From assembly GCA_949775045.1 (NCBI GenBank), contig OX459104.1, forward strand, positions 5,005,306 to 5,069,305: a stretch of DNA of 64,000 nucleotides, read 5' to 3'. This stretch comes from Metridium senile (Eukaryota; Cnidaria; Anthozoa; Actiniaria; Metridiidae). Within the stretch, counting starts at the first letter, position 1, and each line of letters starts with the position of its first letter. The position numbers and the translations under genes were made by a program. Shown in pieces: positions 10,228 to 24,800 of this stretch. The notes beneath the pieces were generated by a model that was not told the DNA's origin, made no database searches, and was given only the letters and a program-made list of their open reading frames with translations.

Positions 10228-13200
10228 TCACTTAAGATCATAATAAAGATCTTCAGAAACATATCTACTGTTGCTTGCCATTGGCTGTTGTTGAGCTCTG
10301 GCGGCTTTGGCAAGATCAAGAATGTGACTTGAGAGAACGTGTTTTTCGATTTCTGGAATGAAGTTCTGAAAATAAATAAATTAATGGATAGGAATAAATA
10401 AATGAATATAATTTATGAGAGGGTAGCATGAATGGCCCAGTGGTGAGAGTGCTGGCCCTGACTGTGACCTAAGTTCGATTTCCGCCACAAGTGACAAGTT
10501 AACATAGTTTGTTTGAAGTGGTGTTCTCTCTCATTCCACAAGGCTTTTTCTCCGAGTTATCCAGTTTTCATCCCTCCACAAAAATCAACATGTGAGTCGA
10601 GTGTTCTATGCTTTTAATGTCCAATGTAGTGGTAGTGAGTGTTGGGAAACCTCATGGAAGGGCCCTCTCGATGGGGAGTGATAAATTAATGAATGGATGA
10701 ATAAATAAAAATGTTTCGCCTACTCTCGTAAAGCATTCTGGTACTGATACAGTTAACTCTCTCGTAAGCGACCACCCTCGGAACAGAAGAAAGTGGTCGC
10801 TTACGGGAGATGGTCGCTTACGAGAACCTTAACACAGGAAGCCCGAACCATGCGTAATTTATAACACATCCAGAAACATGTCAAATATAATAAACGAATT
10901 TCTAAATTTTTAAACTGTATCTTAACTCTTTGTTTGGCATATTCTTTTTGCCACGGTATCTCTTACAGTGCGAATCACAAAACCGTGGGCACCTAGAAAT
11001 ATTTTAGAAATTGTTTTTTGTTCGTTGAACAACTCAGAAATTACTATATCACGCCAAAAGGTTTGATTGATGTGTAGTATGATAAACTTTTTGTAGTTAG
11101 AGTTGTTTGTGAGTTGCTATACGAACAATAAATGATTTCTAAAATATTTCTGGGTGCCCACGGTTTTTCAATTCGCACTGTAAGATGTTTTAGGTATTTT
11201 TTTCCAAAAGTAAGCCAATCATTTAATGGAAACTAGCGAGTAAACTAGTATAGGCTGCGTCGGTGTTTGATATAAACGATAGGTAATACAATTAAATTTG
11301 TAACACCGTAAAAAATGACGTTTCGAGCTTTAGCCCTTCATTTAATGACTCTCGATGGTCGCTTACAAGAGAGGAAAAACAATGAAAAAGTCAAAAACTT
11401 GAATCCTAAATGGTCGCTTATACGAGAGTGACAGCCTTCGAGAGAGATTTATTACAGTGCAAAGTATATATGTGAAACAAGACGAGAAATTGCTCAATTA
11501 ACAATCGACTATTCCTGGATCCTGGGGTGCCTGTGGTATAAATAATGGAATACCTCTTCTTTGCAACCAAGATACTCAAATGGGCATCTAATCTTCTCCA
11601 ATGGGCAGACGTTTTCTCTGTGGTAGGCAACCTAAAGTACATATAGATATAAGAACTAGAAAGTTTAAAAAGAATCTGACTCAATCCATACTCGATATAG
11701 CATTCATCACATTTATTCAGGTGACATATCAATATCCACTATCATTATCAACATTTGCCTTTTTCATATCGAACAAGGGACTGGGTACAAGTGTGAAAAA
11801 CTAATTTAATTATGGTTCCAGAAAAAATTACCCCATCTCATGGGAGAGTAACCAAACATAAGCTTATTGAACAAGTTTCAGAGCGTTTGGCTAAATAGAA
11901 AAAAAATATTAGCATCCAAACTCTGCCAAAATTACAGAGAAATGTATGGTGTCCTTCCAAAATGTCCTTATGTATTTTCATAAAAAAAATATTTTGAATT
12001 AAATTAATTTTGAGAAACTTGGTTCCAGTCCCTTGCTCGATTTGGAAAAGGCTAATTGCCATCACTACAATCAGCACCATAATCATCATCATCATCATCA
12101 CTATCACCATCTTCACCATTAATATTGCAATCATAAACATCCACGACCATCATCAGAATTGTCATCACTACAATCAGCACCATAATCATCATCATCACCA
12201 TCACTATCACCATCTTCATCATTAATATTGCAATCATAAACATCCACGACCATCATCAGAATTGTCATCACTACAATCAGCACCATAATCATCATCATCA
12301 TCATCACTATCACCATCTTCACCATTAATATTGCAATCATAAACATCCATGACCATCATCAGAATTGTCATCACTACAATCAGCACCATAATCATCATCA
12401 TCATCATCACTATCACCATCTTCACCATTAATATTGCAATCATAAACATCCACGACCATCATCAGAATTGTCATCACTACAATCAGCACCATAATCATCA
12501 TCATCACCATCACTATCACCATCTTCATCATTAATATTGCAATCTTAAACATCCACGACCATCATCAGAATTGTCATCACTACAATCAGCACCATAATCA
12601 TCATCATAATCATCACTATCATCATCTTCATCATTAATATTGCAATCATAAACATCCACGACCATCATCAGAATTGTCATCACTACAATCAGCACCATAA
12701 TCATCATCATCATCATCACTATCACCATCTTCATCATTAATATTGCAATCATAAACATCCACGACCATCATCAGAATTGTCATCACTACAATCAGCACCA
12801 TAATCATCATCATCACCATCACTATCACCATCTTCATCATTAATATTGCAATCATAAACATCCATGACCATCATCAGAATTGTCATCACTACAATCAGCA
12901 CCATAATCATCGTTATAATCATCAGCATCAACAAATTTGTCACTACAATCAATCACCTTTTCATTGACAACTTTTTCTCCGCATTTGGAGCAAGTGATTT
13001 CGTATTTTGGGCATTCTTTGTAGTGGCTCTGAAAGTATGAGAATTTAACATATTGAAATACACATTTTGATGGAAATTTTGATGGCAGGCGATTGAAAAT
13101 GATTAAAATAGAAACTATTACACTCCTAAAATATTGTTTTAATGAATGAAAATAAATAAATGAATGTCTGACAGTATAAATAATTATTAATAAATGGACA

Positions 13201-16200
13201 TTTGAATCAATTCCATGAATGCATTTTTGAATGATGATTAATGAGTGAATGAATGAATGAATGAATGAATGAATGAATGGAAGAATGAATAGATGGATGA
13301 ATGTTAGATTGGTGAATGAATGGATAAATGAATAGATGAACAAATGAATGGATGGATTAATTAATGACAATCAAAGAAACAAATGAATGTAGGATAAAAG
13401 AAAGAATAAATGAATAAATGAAAAAATGAATGGTTGAAAAATGAATAGATGGACAGATAACCCCACTACCTCGATGTCGGTGAATAAGACCATGTTACCA
13501 CAGTATTCACAGGGTATTCGTCTCTTTGGGCAAACTTTCAAATGTTCCTCCATCTGTTGTAATTGTAACACATCTCCACACTTGTTTGGGCATGATACTT
13601 CAACATACTTGCAAGTCTCCAAGTGTTTCTGATAAAGCAATTAAAGTTTTTCTAAATGCCTATCCATTATTGATTATTATAAAATTCAGTCAATTATGAG
13701 CACATTGCAGAAACAATCATGACAGAGAGGGAAGTTGTATTCATTTTTATACAGAATCGTCCAATATCATCTTATGACTGATTATACCAGTACAGTGGAA
13801 CCCTGTTAATCAGGCCACCGAAGGGACAGCCCAAAGTGGCCATACTAACGGGGTGGCCATATTAAGCGGGTAAATTTTATAGAAAATTTAAGAGCATGCA
13901 TTTCGTCAGGACCTAAGAAACTGGCCACAATAACTGAGCGGCTGTATTAAGTGGGTGGCCATAAGGCAGGGTTCCACTGTATCTGATTTTCAGCACTGTT
14001 CAAGTGTGAGCTCCCACGTTTACTATCAGTGTCAGATCAATCATTTGCAGATGGTCAACATCAATTGACATATGTTTATATATAACTAAAGTCTTGTTGT
14101 TCATGTTAGTTCGTGTTTTGTAACATGAGTTATTGTAAGGGGAGGGGCGCAAGTCTCTTGTCACGTCACGCAATATCTTTGAAGTGTAATCATAGTTTAA
14201 TCAGCGAATGTAAAGAACATAACAAGTAGTAAAATATAAAGTGTCTTCAGAACCTTGTTAAAATCTCTTTTCTCCACAACACGGACAACTTCTATGATGA
14301 TGTGCGGTATACAACTAGCTATCAGTGTATTTATCATTACTACATTGTCTTCATTTTCGTTGTCTGAGCCTCGTCATCATTAAATTTTAATTATTTTTAT
14401 CATTATTATCACCATCACAATATGCACTATAATCATCACCATCATTATCATCAGTTATAGTATCATCATCATCACCATCATTATCATCAGTTATAGTATC
14501 ATCATCATCACCATCATTATCATCACCACCATCACTTCATCGTCATCAGTTGACATCATCACCAGTATCATACCTCTAGATCATTAAGTGTTCCTTTCCA
14601 TTCACACCCCCTTTCTTTGTGATGTCTACACCAGACTGTAAACATCCCCATTTCTCTTTTAGCAAAGTTATCTGGATAGAGCTATAAATAGAGATAAAAA
14701 TGTTTATTATTAGTATCTAGTTTCAACTCCAGGGATAAGTTTAGATAGTTCTTCAGGTATATTGCACAGTTTAAACTGATTTAGGCTATGGATACAAAGA
14801 ATATGCAAATGTTTTGAATAGATAGTTTTTAAAATTTTAAACAGCTACTGGTATTGACTGAATGCCAATATGGCTGCCACTTCATTATCATAATTTTTTA
14901 ATTCATATTTTAACTGACCACTACATTAAAATTACAAATTAGAATGACATCAACAAAGGTAAAACGTTTGAGACAAAAATATTAAATTCTTGATAAGTTA
15001 TGAGAATATCAAAAGTGTGAAAAACACGACAACGAGGCTAGCAAGGAAACAGTTCACTGAACACATACAAATCTCTGTAATTTTGTTTCCAAACAGCTTC
15101 ACTTGAATTATATTTATAGCAATAAAATTTTCGAAAAAAAGACATATTTCTGCTTGCAAGCATGCTCTTTCTGATCATGGTGGTGCTCTTTTCTACGATA
15201 AGTTTTTTATTTTTGAAAGTCAATTGGCATTCGGTTTATTATATGCAATGCAAGAAAGGTACCATCTGCAAAAAGCAAAATAAGGCATTTTATTGAACAT
15301 TTTCAAACATGCCATCAATTCCTCCATGATTATCTGCTCTTAAACCACACTCTCAATTTCTTTCAATTATCCAACACTCTGACATCACCAATTGGATAAT
15401 GCTTGCTTTACAATTATATAACAAGAATTCATTAGATTTATGGATCAAATAGAAACAGAAAACATTATGAATGAATAATAATTTAAATTACTTTGACTGT
15501 TAATTGAGACGCATCACTTGAACTTTTTTCAGAATCGAAAATAAATAATGGCAACCATTTGAATAACTATATATTATTGTTCTTGACTGGCTAGCCTCTC
15601 ATACATGTGAAAACTCTATTGTGTTCTAACATGAATAAGAAGAGTCCACCCAGTCAAACACAATAGCATATAACAATATACTTTGATTTAGACTATAAAA
15701 AGGACAAATGGATTACATTCATTTAAATTACACCGGATTACTGCGGTACTCGATCCTTTCTGTGAACTCAGACATTCCTACTTATTAGTTTTGATTGACG
15801 GCAGACGAAAACATGTTTAAAAAAATTAAAAAACTGAGTTTGCAGAAAGTTGAAAACTGCAGTAAGATAAAAATATTCTGAATGAATAATAATATCAATA
15901 ATTTTGATGTTTAATACGTATATATCTCATTATACACCTATTTCAATTAACGTTGTCCATCTGGAATGGTTGATCTGAGACCGATAGGAATTGTGGGAGC
16001 TCGTTAAACTGCAAATGCACTATTATAATCACGCTTGAATATTGATGTTTACATCTCAAATACTGTTATCTGTAATTCAGCACCATTCAAGTGTAATTAA
16101 AACAATGTATTTGAAATTTAATGAACTCCCACAACTCCTATCGGTCTCAGATCAACCATTCCAGATGGACAACGTTAATTGAAATAGGTGTATACACCTA

Positions 16201-18806
16201 ATTGCAAGAATGTTGTCCTGACTGTTGTAAATTAGTGGGAAAGGAATTAATTGAAAGACAAAAGAAGATCACTCGAGCCGAACTCTTTCTTTTGTTATTC
16301 CTTTTTTTTTTGTAAATTATTAATGTTCTTTTTTCATGTGACAACATTCTTACAATTAGGTGTATATAGTGTACACCAAATCGAAAATACAAATGTATGG
16401 TGACCAATTTCAAATAAATATTGTTCTTGATTGGCTATAGACTCTCAAACATGTGAACACTCTTTTGTGTGCCAACATGAACACAAGGCTAGCCAGTCAA
16501 GAACTGCATGATCAGCAGGTCATCATATATATAAAAAGGACAAATTATAAGAGTGATAAAACTTACCCCGGATTCAGATAGAGGTTCATTGTCAACTGGG
16601 CATTTATTCCCTGCATCTCTGTATAACATAATAATCATTTCAATGGTGATTAAAATTTTTGAATTTATATTACTGTGCGACTCACCGTACCGTAGTCACT
16701 AACAAAAACTTTTGATGAAAAACAAAAAACTATGGCATTATTGGGACACCATAATACAGTTAGAAGTACTGACTATTTTGGAAAAGCTGTTACAAAACTC
16801 AACAATTCATTAAAAATTTACAAAAGAATCAATGGTCCTAATTTATGTGTGAAGTTGTCAATCATGATACAAAACTTTACTCATTTATAACACAAGTTTT
16901 AACTTGAATTTTCGTAGAATCTTTAGTAAAATAACAAAGATTATCAAAAGAATTTAATCAAAAGATAGATAACGAAAACAATACATTATTTGGGGATTCA
17001 TAATAGAATGCACGCCATACATACATGAAACAAAACTAGATATGTATATTGTCTAATAAAATTGTTTGATAATGTAGTGTTATGCATATGTTTTCGGTAT
17101 TCCTGTGTAGTAAATGCTTATAGTATCTTTTCAATTACTGATATCGCAATCTAAAGTCCACTTTACTGGCACACGACTGTGTGCTTTCGTTACTTTGGCT
17201 AAAATCATTACTAAAGTCAAACAACACTTCTATAGTTACATTAATTTAAAAATACTGGTTTCATACAGCACATTAAAGACGAAAAAGAAAATAATTTGTT
17301 TTAGTAAATGTTTTTCCGGTGCTTTATATCGGCAGCAACATGCAACTAAATCGCTCGGGCGAATCGACTCCTCAGTTTAAACGCGAGGGAGGTTTGATAA
17401 CTGGCTGATTTTCATTCTCATAAGATGATAAATCCATCGCTTTCCGTTCAGAATGTATTTGTAAAACTTTATGAGCTGAAAATGAATTGTTTTAGTAAAT
17501 ATTGTGGCGCTTATCGGCAGAAAATTGAAACTCAAATCTCACGGGCGAAACGACTCCTGTTCAAACGCTTAGATGAGGGAGGTTTGATAACTGGCTGATT
17601 TTCATTCTTATCAGATGTTAAATATACCTAAATACATCGCTTTCCGTTCAGAATGTGTTTGTTAAACTTAATGAGCTGAAAAATGTATGTTATGTAGCTG
17701 CTAAATTAATAATTTTCTCGTCGTAAGTATTGGAATAGGAGATTTGAACCATCCAAATGTTAAGTTATGCATATTACAAGAAAAACCCGTCACAAGATCT
17801 GCCACTTATACTTCTTGAATGATACACCTTTGGACGCAGTCACTCAAACAAAATACCTGGGTGTGACCATCTCAAGGGATCTTCGATTGATCAACCATGT
17901 CGCTGAAATTACCAAAAACGCAAACAAAATACTGGGCTTACTAAGACGCAACCTATCTGCCTAGTGCGTCCTCTATTAGAATACGCAAGCTCCGCCTGGG
18001 ACCCCCACACCGATCAACTCATCAATGAAATAGAGATGGTGCAACGTCGAGCTGCACGATTCGTCCTATCTGACTACTACAATTACGAGCCTGGATCTAT
18101 TACAAAGATGCTTGAAAAACTTGGATGGAAAACCTTGCAACAACGTAGGAAAATCGACAGGTTAAATCTGTTTAACAAAGCTTTGAGCAACCCTGACGCC
18201 CTCCCATTTATGGAACTAATTAAAGAACCATCTAGATCGACAAGACATATGCATAGCAAACACTTTATTACTATTTCAGCGCGTACAAATATATTTAAAT
18301 TTAGCTTTCTACCACGTACCATAGTAAACTAGAATAAGCTTTAATTCAAATAACAGAATATTTATTTTATGATAAAGTGTTTTATGTGTGTTTTGGGTTC
18401 CTGTTTTGATACAAAAATAACAAGGGCGAATTGACTCAGTTATGCCGGGCGAATCGACTTTTCATGACTTTTTTACGGGCGAAACGTCCCGGGCGAAACG
18501 TCTCGGGCGAAACGTCCCGGGCGAAACGACCGGTTACCTTTTCATCACTCGGCCGCTCGAAAAGCAAAGCGATTTCTCAGGGAAACAGTCCTGATCCTCA
18601 GCTCTCTGATCCACAGCAATACACTTTATTTACTTCATTATTTCAAACGGTATATATATTCCTCTTCATCATCATCGCATTTGAATTCTTGTTCGATCCC
18701 TCAAGTTATATTCCGTAACTTCACAGTTGCTCAGTTCAGTGACCTCGCTAGCTATGTAAATCGGCTTTCCTGTTGTAGGACTGCAATGTTTCACGGGAAA
18801 TAAGGC

Positions 18807-18889
<83 letters not shown>

Positions 18890-21800
18890 TAACAATGTTT
18901 AAGCAGGAGGCTCTCATCACCGAGGTGTTTTTCAGAGAGGTCCTGCTATAATACTATGCTATATAAATATATTATATTTACTTATATTACTAATATATAC
19001 TTATATTTTTATATTAAGATTATTTAGATTTATTTAGATTATTATATGATATAATAATCTAAATAAATCTAAATAATCTTAATATAAAAATATAAGTACA
19101 AATTAAAACTAAAAAAAAAGCTATCGAAATGCGCATAAAATATATCTAAGTATCACTAAAAGTATATAAAAAATATTTTTTTTTAAAAAACGATTTGAAA
19201 ACATTAAGGCTTCTGAACTTATCCATCAAATCTCACACATTTCCATGCATCTGGAAATGTGCTTAAGTTATAGCTCTATTCAAGTCCGGTGATAGAAGTG
19301 ATGCCACTACCTATCGACCGATCTCCATTCTTCCAACATTGAGTAAAATCCTCGAAAAAGCTGTCCACCTTCAGCTCTATGAATATCTGGGTATGAACAA
19401 TCTGCTCTCCAACAAGCAATTTGGCTTTCGCCCCAAACGGTCAACAGCAAGTGCATTAACCAGCTTTGCAGATGACATCCTTCACAATATGGACAATGGA
19501 AAATTATGCGGAGCTGTATTCTTGGATCAGTCAAAAGCCTTTGACACAGTTAACCATACAATTCTGCTGAACAAACTATCTTCAGCTGGTGTGTGCGAGA
19601 ACGATCTTCAATGGTTTGCTTCCTACTTGTCATCAAGATATTTACGAACATCCTGCGGCCTAGAGCTTTCAGACCCATTACCATGCAACCTTGGTGTGCC
19701 ACAAGGAAGTATTCTTGGTCAGCTTCTGTTTATCATCTACATTAACGATCTGCCTGACATTGTCCAACATACTCAAGTATCCTTGTATGCCGATGATACA
19801 GTCCTGTACTATTTCTCCTCATCAGTTGCTGACATTGAAGATAAGCTAAATGACGATCTCAAAGTAGTTGGTGATTGGCTCAAACTCAACCGCTTAACAT
19901 TGAATACATCTAAAACTAAAGCTATGCTGTTCGGAAGTAGGAGGAAAACAAAGAACATATCAAGCATATCCATATCGAAGTACACTCGAAGAAGGTTGAA
20001 AGAGTGGATGAGTTCAAGTACCTTGGTTTGGTGTTTTCAGGCAATATGTCTTGGTCAGCCCACATTGAAAAACAGTTGACCAAAATCAACAAACGCCTTG
20101 GTCTACTGAAGCGAATCAAATATCTTCTACCAAAATTTGCTAGACTGTTGTACTTCAACAGCTTAGTTTTGCCACTCTTTGATTATGGGGACATTGTGTG
20201 GGGAGATAAAGACAACATCACGCTGATGCAATCACTTCAAATCCTGCACAACAAAGCTGCCAAGATCATACTGGATCGCCCTCTCCAGTCATCGGCTTCT
20301 GAAGCACGAAGGGAACTTAACTGGAAAGAGTTAAATCATCGTAGACACTATCAGCGATGTTTGTATGTTTTCAAATGCAAGAACAATTTGCAATCCTCTA
20401 ATCTGATGTTCACCAAATTAAAAAATAAGCATGGACATAACACAAGGCATGGAAACGAGTATCGTTTACCAGCAGTAAAAACAAATTGGGGGAAACAAAG
20501 GCTGTCATATCATGCCATTAAGGAATGGAACACTCTAAGTGAGGCTGTTAAACAATCCTCAAAAATTTCCCAACTTAAGTCTTTTTTCTAAACCAACTAT
20601 TTAACTGTTTATTTAATATTTAAATTTTTGCATTATTGTATTTATTCTCACTTTGTATCGATAATTTGCCTTCTTCATTTTAACTACGTCATATGGTATA
20701 TATAATTAGTTTACAGGACCTTCTTGAAAATCACTAATGTGAAGGAGCATCCTGTTAAAAATATCATTAAATAAAATAAATAAAATAATAAAAGGCTAGA
20801 TGCCTGTCGGACAGCAATATCTAAGTTGTTCCAGTCGGCGGCCGCATGAAATATAAAACGCTGTTTGTCCCAATTAGTACGCGCACGTGGCAAGTGTAAA
20901 TCCTGACGACGTCGTGTATCATAATTATGAATACTACAATTACAAGTAAAATTAAAATCAAAATCTATGATATTGTTAAGGCATTTATATACAGCTATAC
21001 AGCGATGGCGGCGGCGGCGGATAGCTAAAGGTTCCCAATTCAACTGATTAATAATGATTGGATAGGAACAAGAAGGACACTGGAAAGGGGGATCGAGACA
21101 GATGTGCGACTAAAATTGAGTTACAACGATCGCGTCTTCAGCCGCCTTCAGCCACGTAACCGCCATATTGGATTTTAATTGCGGACCTCATCGAGAGCAC
21201 TAATTTTTTTGCGGGAAATATGAATCTAAAAATAGACCCGTCTGTAAAAACGTTCACTCAAGATAGGGGTGGTAGTTGAAGGCTCCGGGTAATGGGCTCC
21301 TGTGCTTATTTTTGTTAGTTTGTTTTTTCTTTTTTCTTTTGTTAGAAAGTTAGTTAGATTTATTAAATAACAGGGAACGCAAAAATCTAATTCTTTGGAT
21401 GTTATTATTATCATGCGTAAAAAAAACTGACTTGGCGCGCCACGGTATATACCGGAAGTCATATTTCGATAAAGTCACGTGATTGACGAGGGTCAAAATG
21501 AAAATGCCATCGCTTACTCCTTAGTACTAGAGAAAGTGCGACTACTCGAATCAGAGTGTTTCTGAAGCTAACAAGGAGAGGAATAGCAAATGTATTAAGA
21601 TAAGAATGCATTGTCAGACGGTATTGACTCTTCTTTGATAAAGAAAAGTGATTTATTGAGGTTAAAATATGTTCTACGCTGCCACACTCTGCATACATGT
21701 GCATCGATGCACTGTACACTAAAACGCTGGTACGTATAACGTCTATAACATGTAGAGAAACACTAACCAAGTTCAATGCTTATATCATATTGTCTATTTA

Positions 21801-24800
21801 TCATTTAACATACGAGCATGCGGTATTATAGTTTCGTTTACGGAGAAACTGGCACCTCGAGAGTTCAAATATCCGAAGAAAAATAAGCTAATACGTAAAG
21901 CAATTGTAGACATGAAATTAACTTCAACACATTTAGAATTGAACTTACACTTTATACAGTGCACTTTATATAACTTATCAACTGCTTTGTCAGCAAATTA
22001 TTTCATACAAGATGTAATGATGCATGTAATGATACAATGATGCAAAAATATAAGTTAATGATATTAATAACAATAATTAATTTGCTTATAAAGTGGTTAT
22101 ATTCAAGTCTGTTCTAAGCGCTGAAAACATAAAACATATTTAAACATTAAAATACAAAATTATAGTATTAAATTATAATATTTATTATTATTACATTTAT
22201 AATTTAAAAGCTAAAGTGTTCAGTTATGATTTAAAAATTGATAAAGGAACGCTGACCATAAGACTTGAGGTTATGATATTTAGATGTGAGGATGATCAGA
22301 GATTTCTTGTAGGTTGATATACAGGCAAGTGTCAGCTCATCAAGTCAAAGTTAATTAACGTGCAAATATCAAAATATGATGGTAAAATTAAATATCTGTT
22401 TAAAAGTTATTTACTAGAATGATTTGTTATAGAATTTGAATATAGCTTATCCTTGGTAATTTAAGGAATGTATGTGCATTATCTGTTGTATTACGATGAT
22501 TTAAGATAGACGAGATTGAGGCAGATTGTGCTTAGTCTCATGTTCCTTTAATAATCCACCATATTGGACTACTATTGAAAAGGCTTTTGAAAAACTGTTT
22601 ACCCCGCAATTGACCGATGTAGACAAAACATGATTGTTCGCCACCGCATTTTTCACATCTTTTAGTGTTTTAGTTGATGATTTGAAATTGCTGTTCCCCA
22701 TGGGACAACTTCTGTTTATGATCGCTGTTTTAATACACCTATTGTTCCATTCCAGGTTATTCACATTTCTTAATACTTGTAAATAGGAAATAGACTTGTA
22801 AATAGATTTATAATTTTTTTATATGTTATTTCTTCAAGTAAAATAAAGATGTTTGAAAATCTTGAATACTTCTGTGACTTTTAAGATCGGTTGACTTGTG
22901 CCGAACTCCTTGTGCCCAATCCCTGTGCCCAGTCCCTATATGCAACGACACGGTAAAAATGGCGACTTGGGTTTTGATCGGAACGTTTTTCATTCAGGAA
23001 CTTCAAATTAATTGTTCATTATATTCAAAAATGTTCGTTATATTCAGTTTTCCTTCGTTTATTGAGATTCGATTGAGATCAAGTTTGCAGTGCGATCGTG
23101 AATCAACTGAAGGCAAGAGTCAGCACTAATATGGAATTCATTAAGATCATATTTTGTTACTTCTAAAGACTTCAAATAATATAATATTTACTTTATGAAG
23201 TATTTTGTGTGTACTTATTTACTAAAAATAACACGGGCGAATGGACTTTTTATGCCGGGCGAATCGACTTTTTTACGGGCGAAACGTCTTGGGCGAAACG
23301 ACCACCTGGCGAAACGACCGGTAATCGATGAAAATTCAACGGTCAACGATAGGCTGTTGTAGCGTTACGACAGAAACTTTGCCAGAGACAAAATAAGAGG
23401 AAAAAAGATCGATAGAAGAGAAAAACACATAGGCGGAAAGTAAGGCTATCGAGGTTTCACGTATAAAAGAGATGTTGGAAAAGCTAAGCTGCACAACCTC
23501 GCAACGAAGGAGGTTTATCGAAGCGAAGTTTTAGCAGTTTATAGTGATGCTTCGTCCCCGTTTCCCTCGTGTAAAGACAAGGACGTTCCTCCTTTTGCAT
23601 TAATTATGTCTCAATTTTGTGTGTATGTGTTTGATAATACCACATATTGACAATAAAACTTGATAAATATATTTGATTTTGCTCAATTTGTTTGATAAAA
23701 ATGTAGCAAAATTTGCCATAAAATCACCCTGATTTGCATTCGATTTCTCCCCATATTTATGAGACAATACGCGGTTTATTCATTCGATCTTTGAATCAAA
23801 ATTCTTTCGATGAATCAAGCAATATTCACTCGATTATTCGAGCAACATTCATTCGACAATTCGAACAATATTTATTCGATAGTTTGAGCAATATTCATTC
23901 GATAATTTCTTTAGAAACTGCCTTAGCGCAAACAATTTCTTCCTCATTATCTAAATCACTGTCTTCGCTTTCTGACCCTGTATGGTACAATTCTTCTGAA
24001 CTTTCAGAGGGGTTTTCACTCTTCGACTCGCTCTTGCCTTCCTCGCTGCTGTCCGCCATCTGTTTTGTTTATGTCAAAGTTAGTTTATGGATATATGACG
24101 TAAGCAGAGATATCGCAATATGATTGGCTAAGGCGAAATTACTTGGCGGGAAGTCTGTTCTAAATATAGACAGGTCTGTAAAAACGTTCACTCTAAGAGG
24201 AGATAAGTAAGATGAAGGCTCCGGCTAATGGGCTCCTGCTAAGCATAAAAACCCTAATTTTCAAATACAAAGCAAAAATTAGCCTGAGAAAACAGACGTT
24301 GTTTCGCTCCTCGTCCCCCCTTTTTTGAAGGCCGATCGCTTCAAAAATCCGATATTATTATCCCTCGATACTTTCAATACTTTTTAGAAGGCATTTTGTT
24401 TTCTTTACTGACATAGACAAGTCTTACAGAGGTATGAAGGACCGTATATGTTTACGTATTAACTTTAATGCGACTTCAAATGGCAATTCGTCAAACGAGA
24501 GCCGCTATGCTGGCTATCAAACGATAAAAAACATTCAATTCCACTGCTTGGTATCGTGTATTCAATAAACTTTAACCATTATACACAATCATATTCTAGA
24601 GGTCAACAAGCCGGCAGTTCGCGTGCTAATGTATTGATGTTCGTATTCAGCCAATCACAGACGCTACCCGGATCTCGGTAGAGCTACGTCATCAGTATGG
24701 AATTTCCCGCCTAGTTGCTCAGACGTTAGTTTCGCGGGGGGACGAGGAGCGAAACAACGTCTGTCTTCTCAGGCTAAGCAAAAATAGAAAAATAAAAAAT

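Noticed and set aside
10426..10500. Functional tRNA gene
   Set aside because: A- and B-box-like motifs are present but no acceptor stem closes, and the sequence continues into a SINE body and is copied elsewhere as such.
12052..12952. Series of 60-75-codon ORFs offset by 103 bp on both strands
   Set aside because: They are frame products of the 103-bp minisatellite in intron 5.
21205..24240. LTR retrotransposon bounded by the direct repeats at 21,205 and 24,150
   Set aside because: No gag, protease, reverse transcriptase, primer-binding site or TG...CA ends between or at the repeats.
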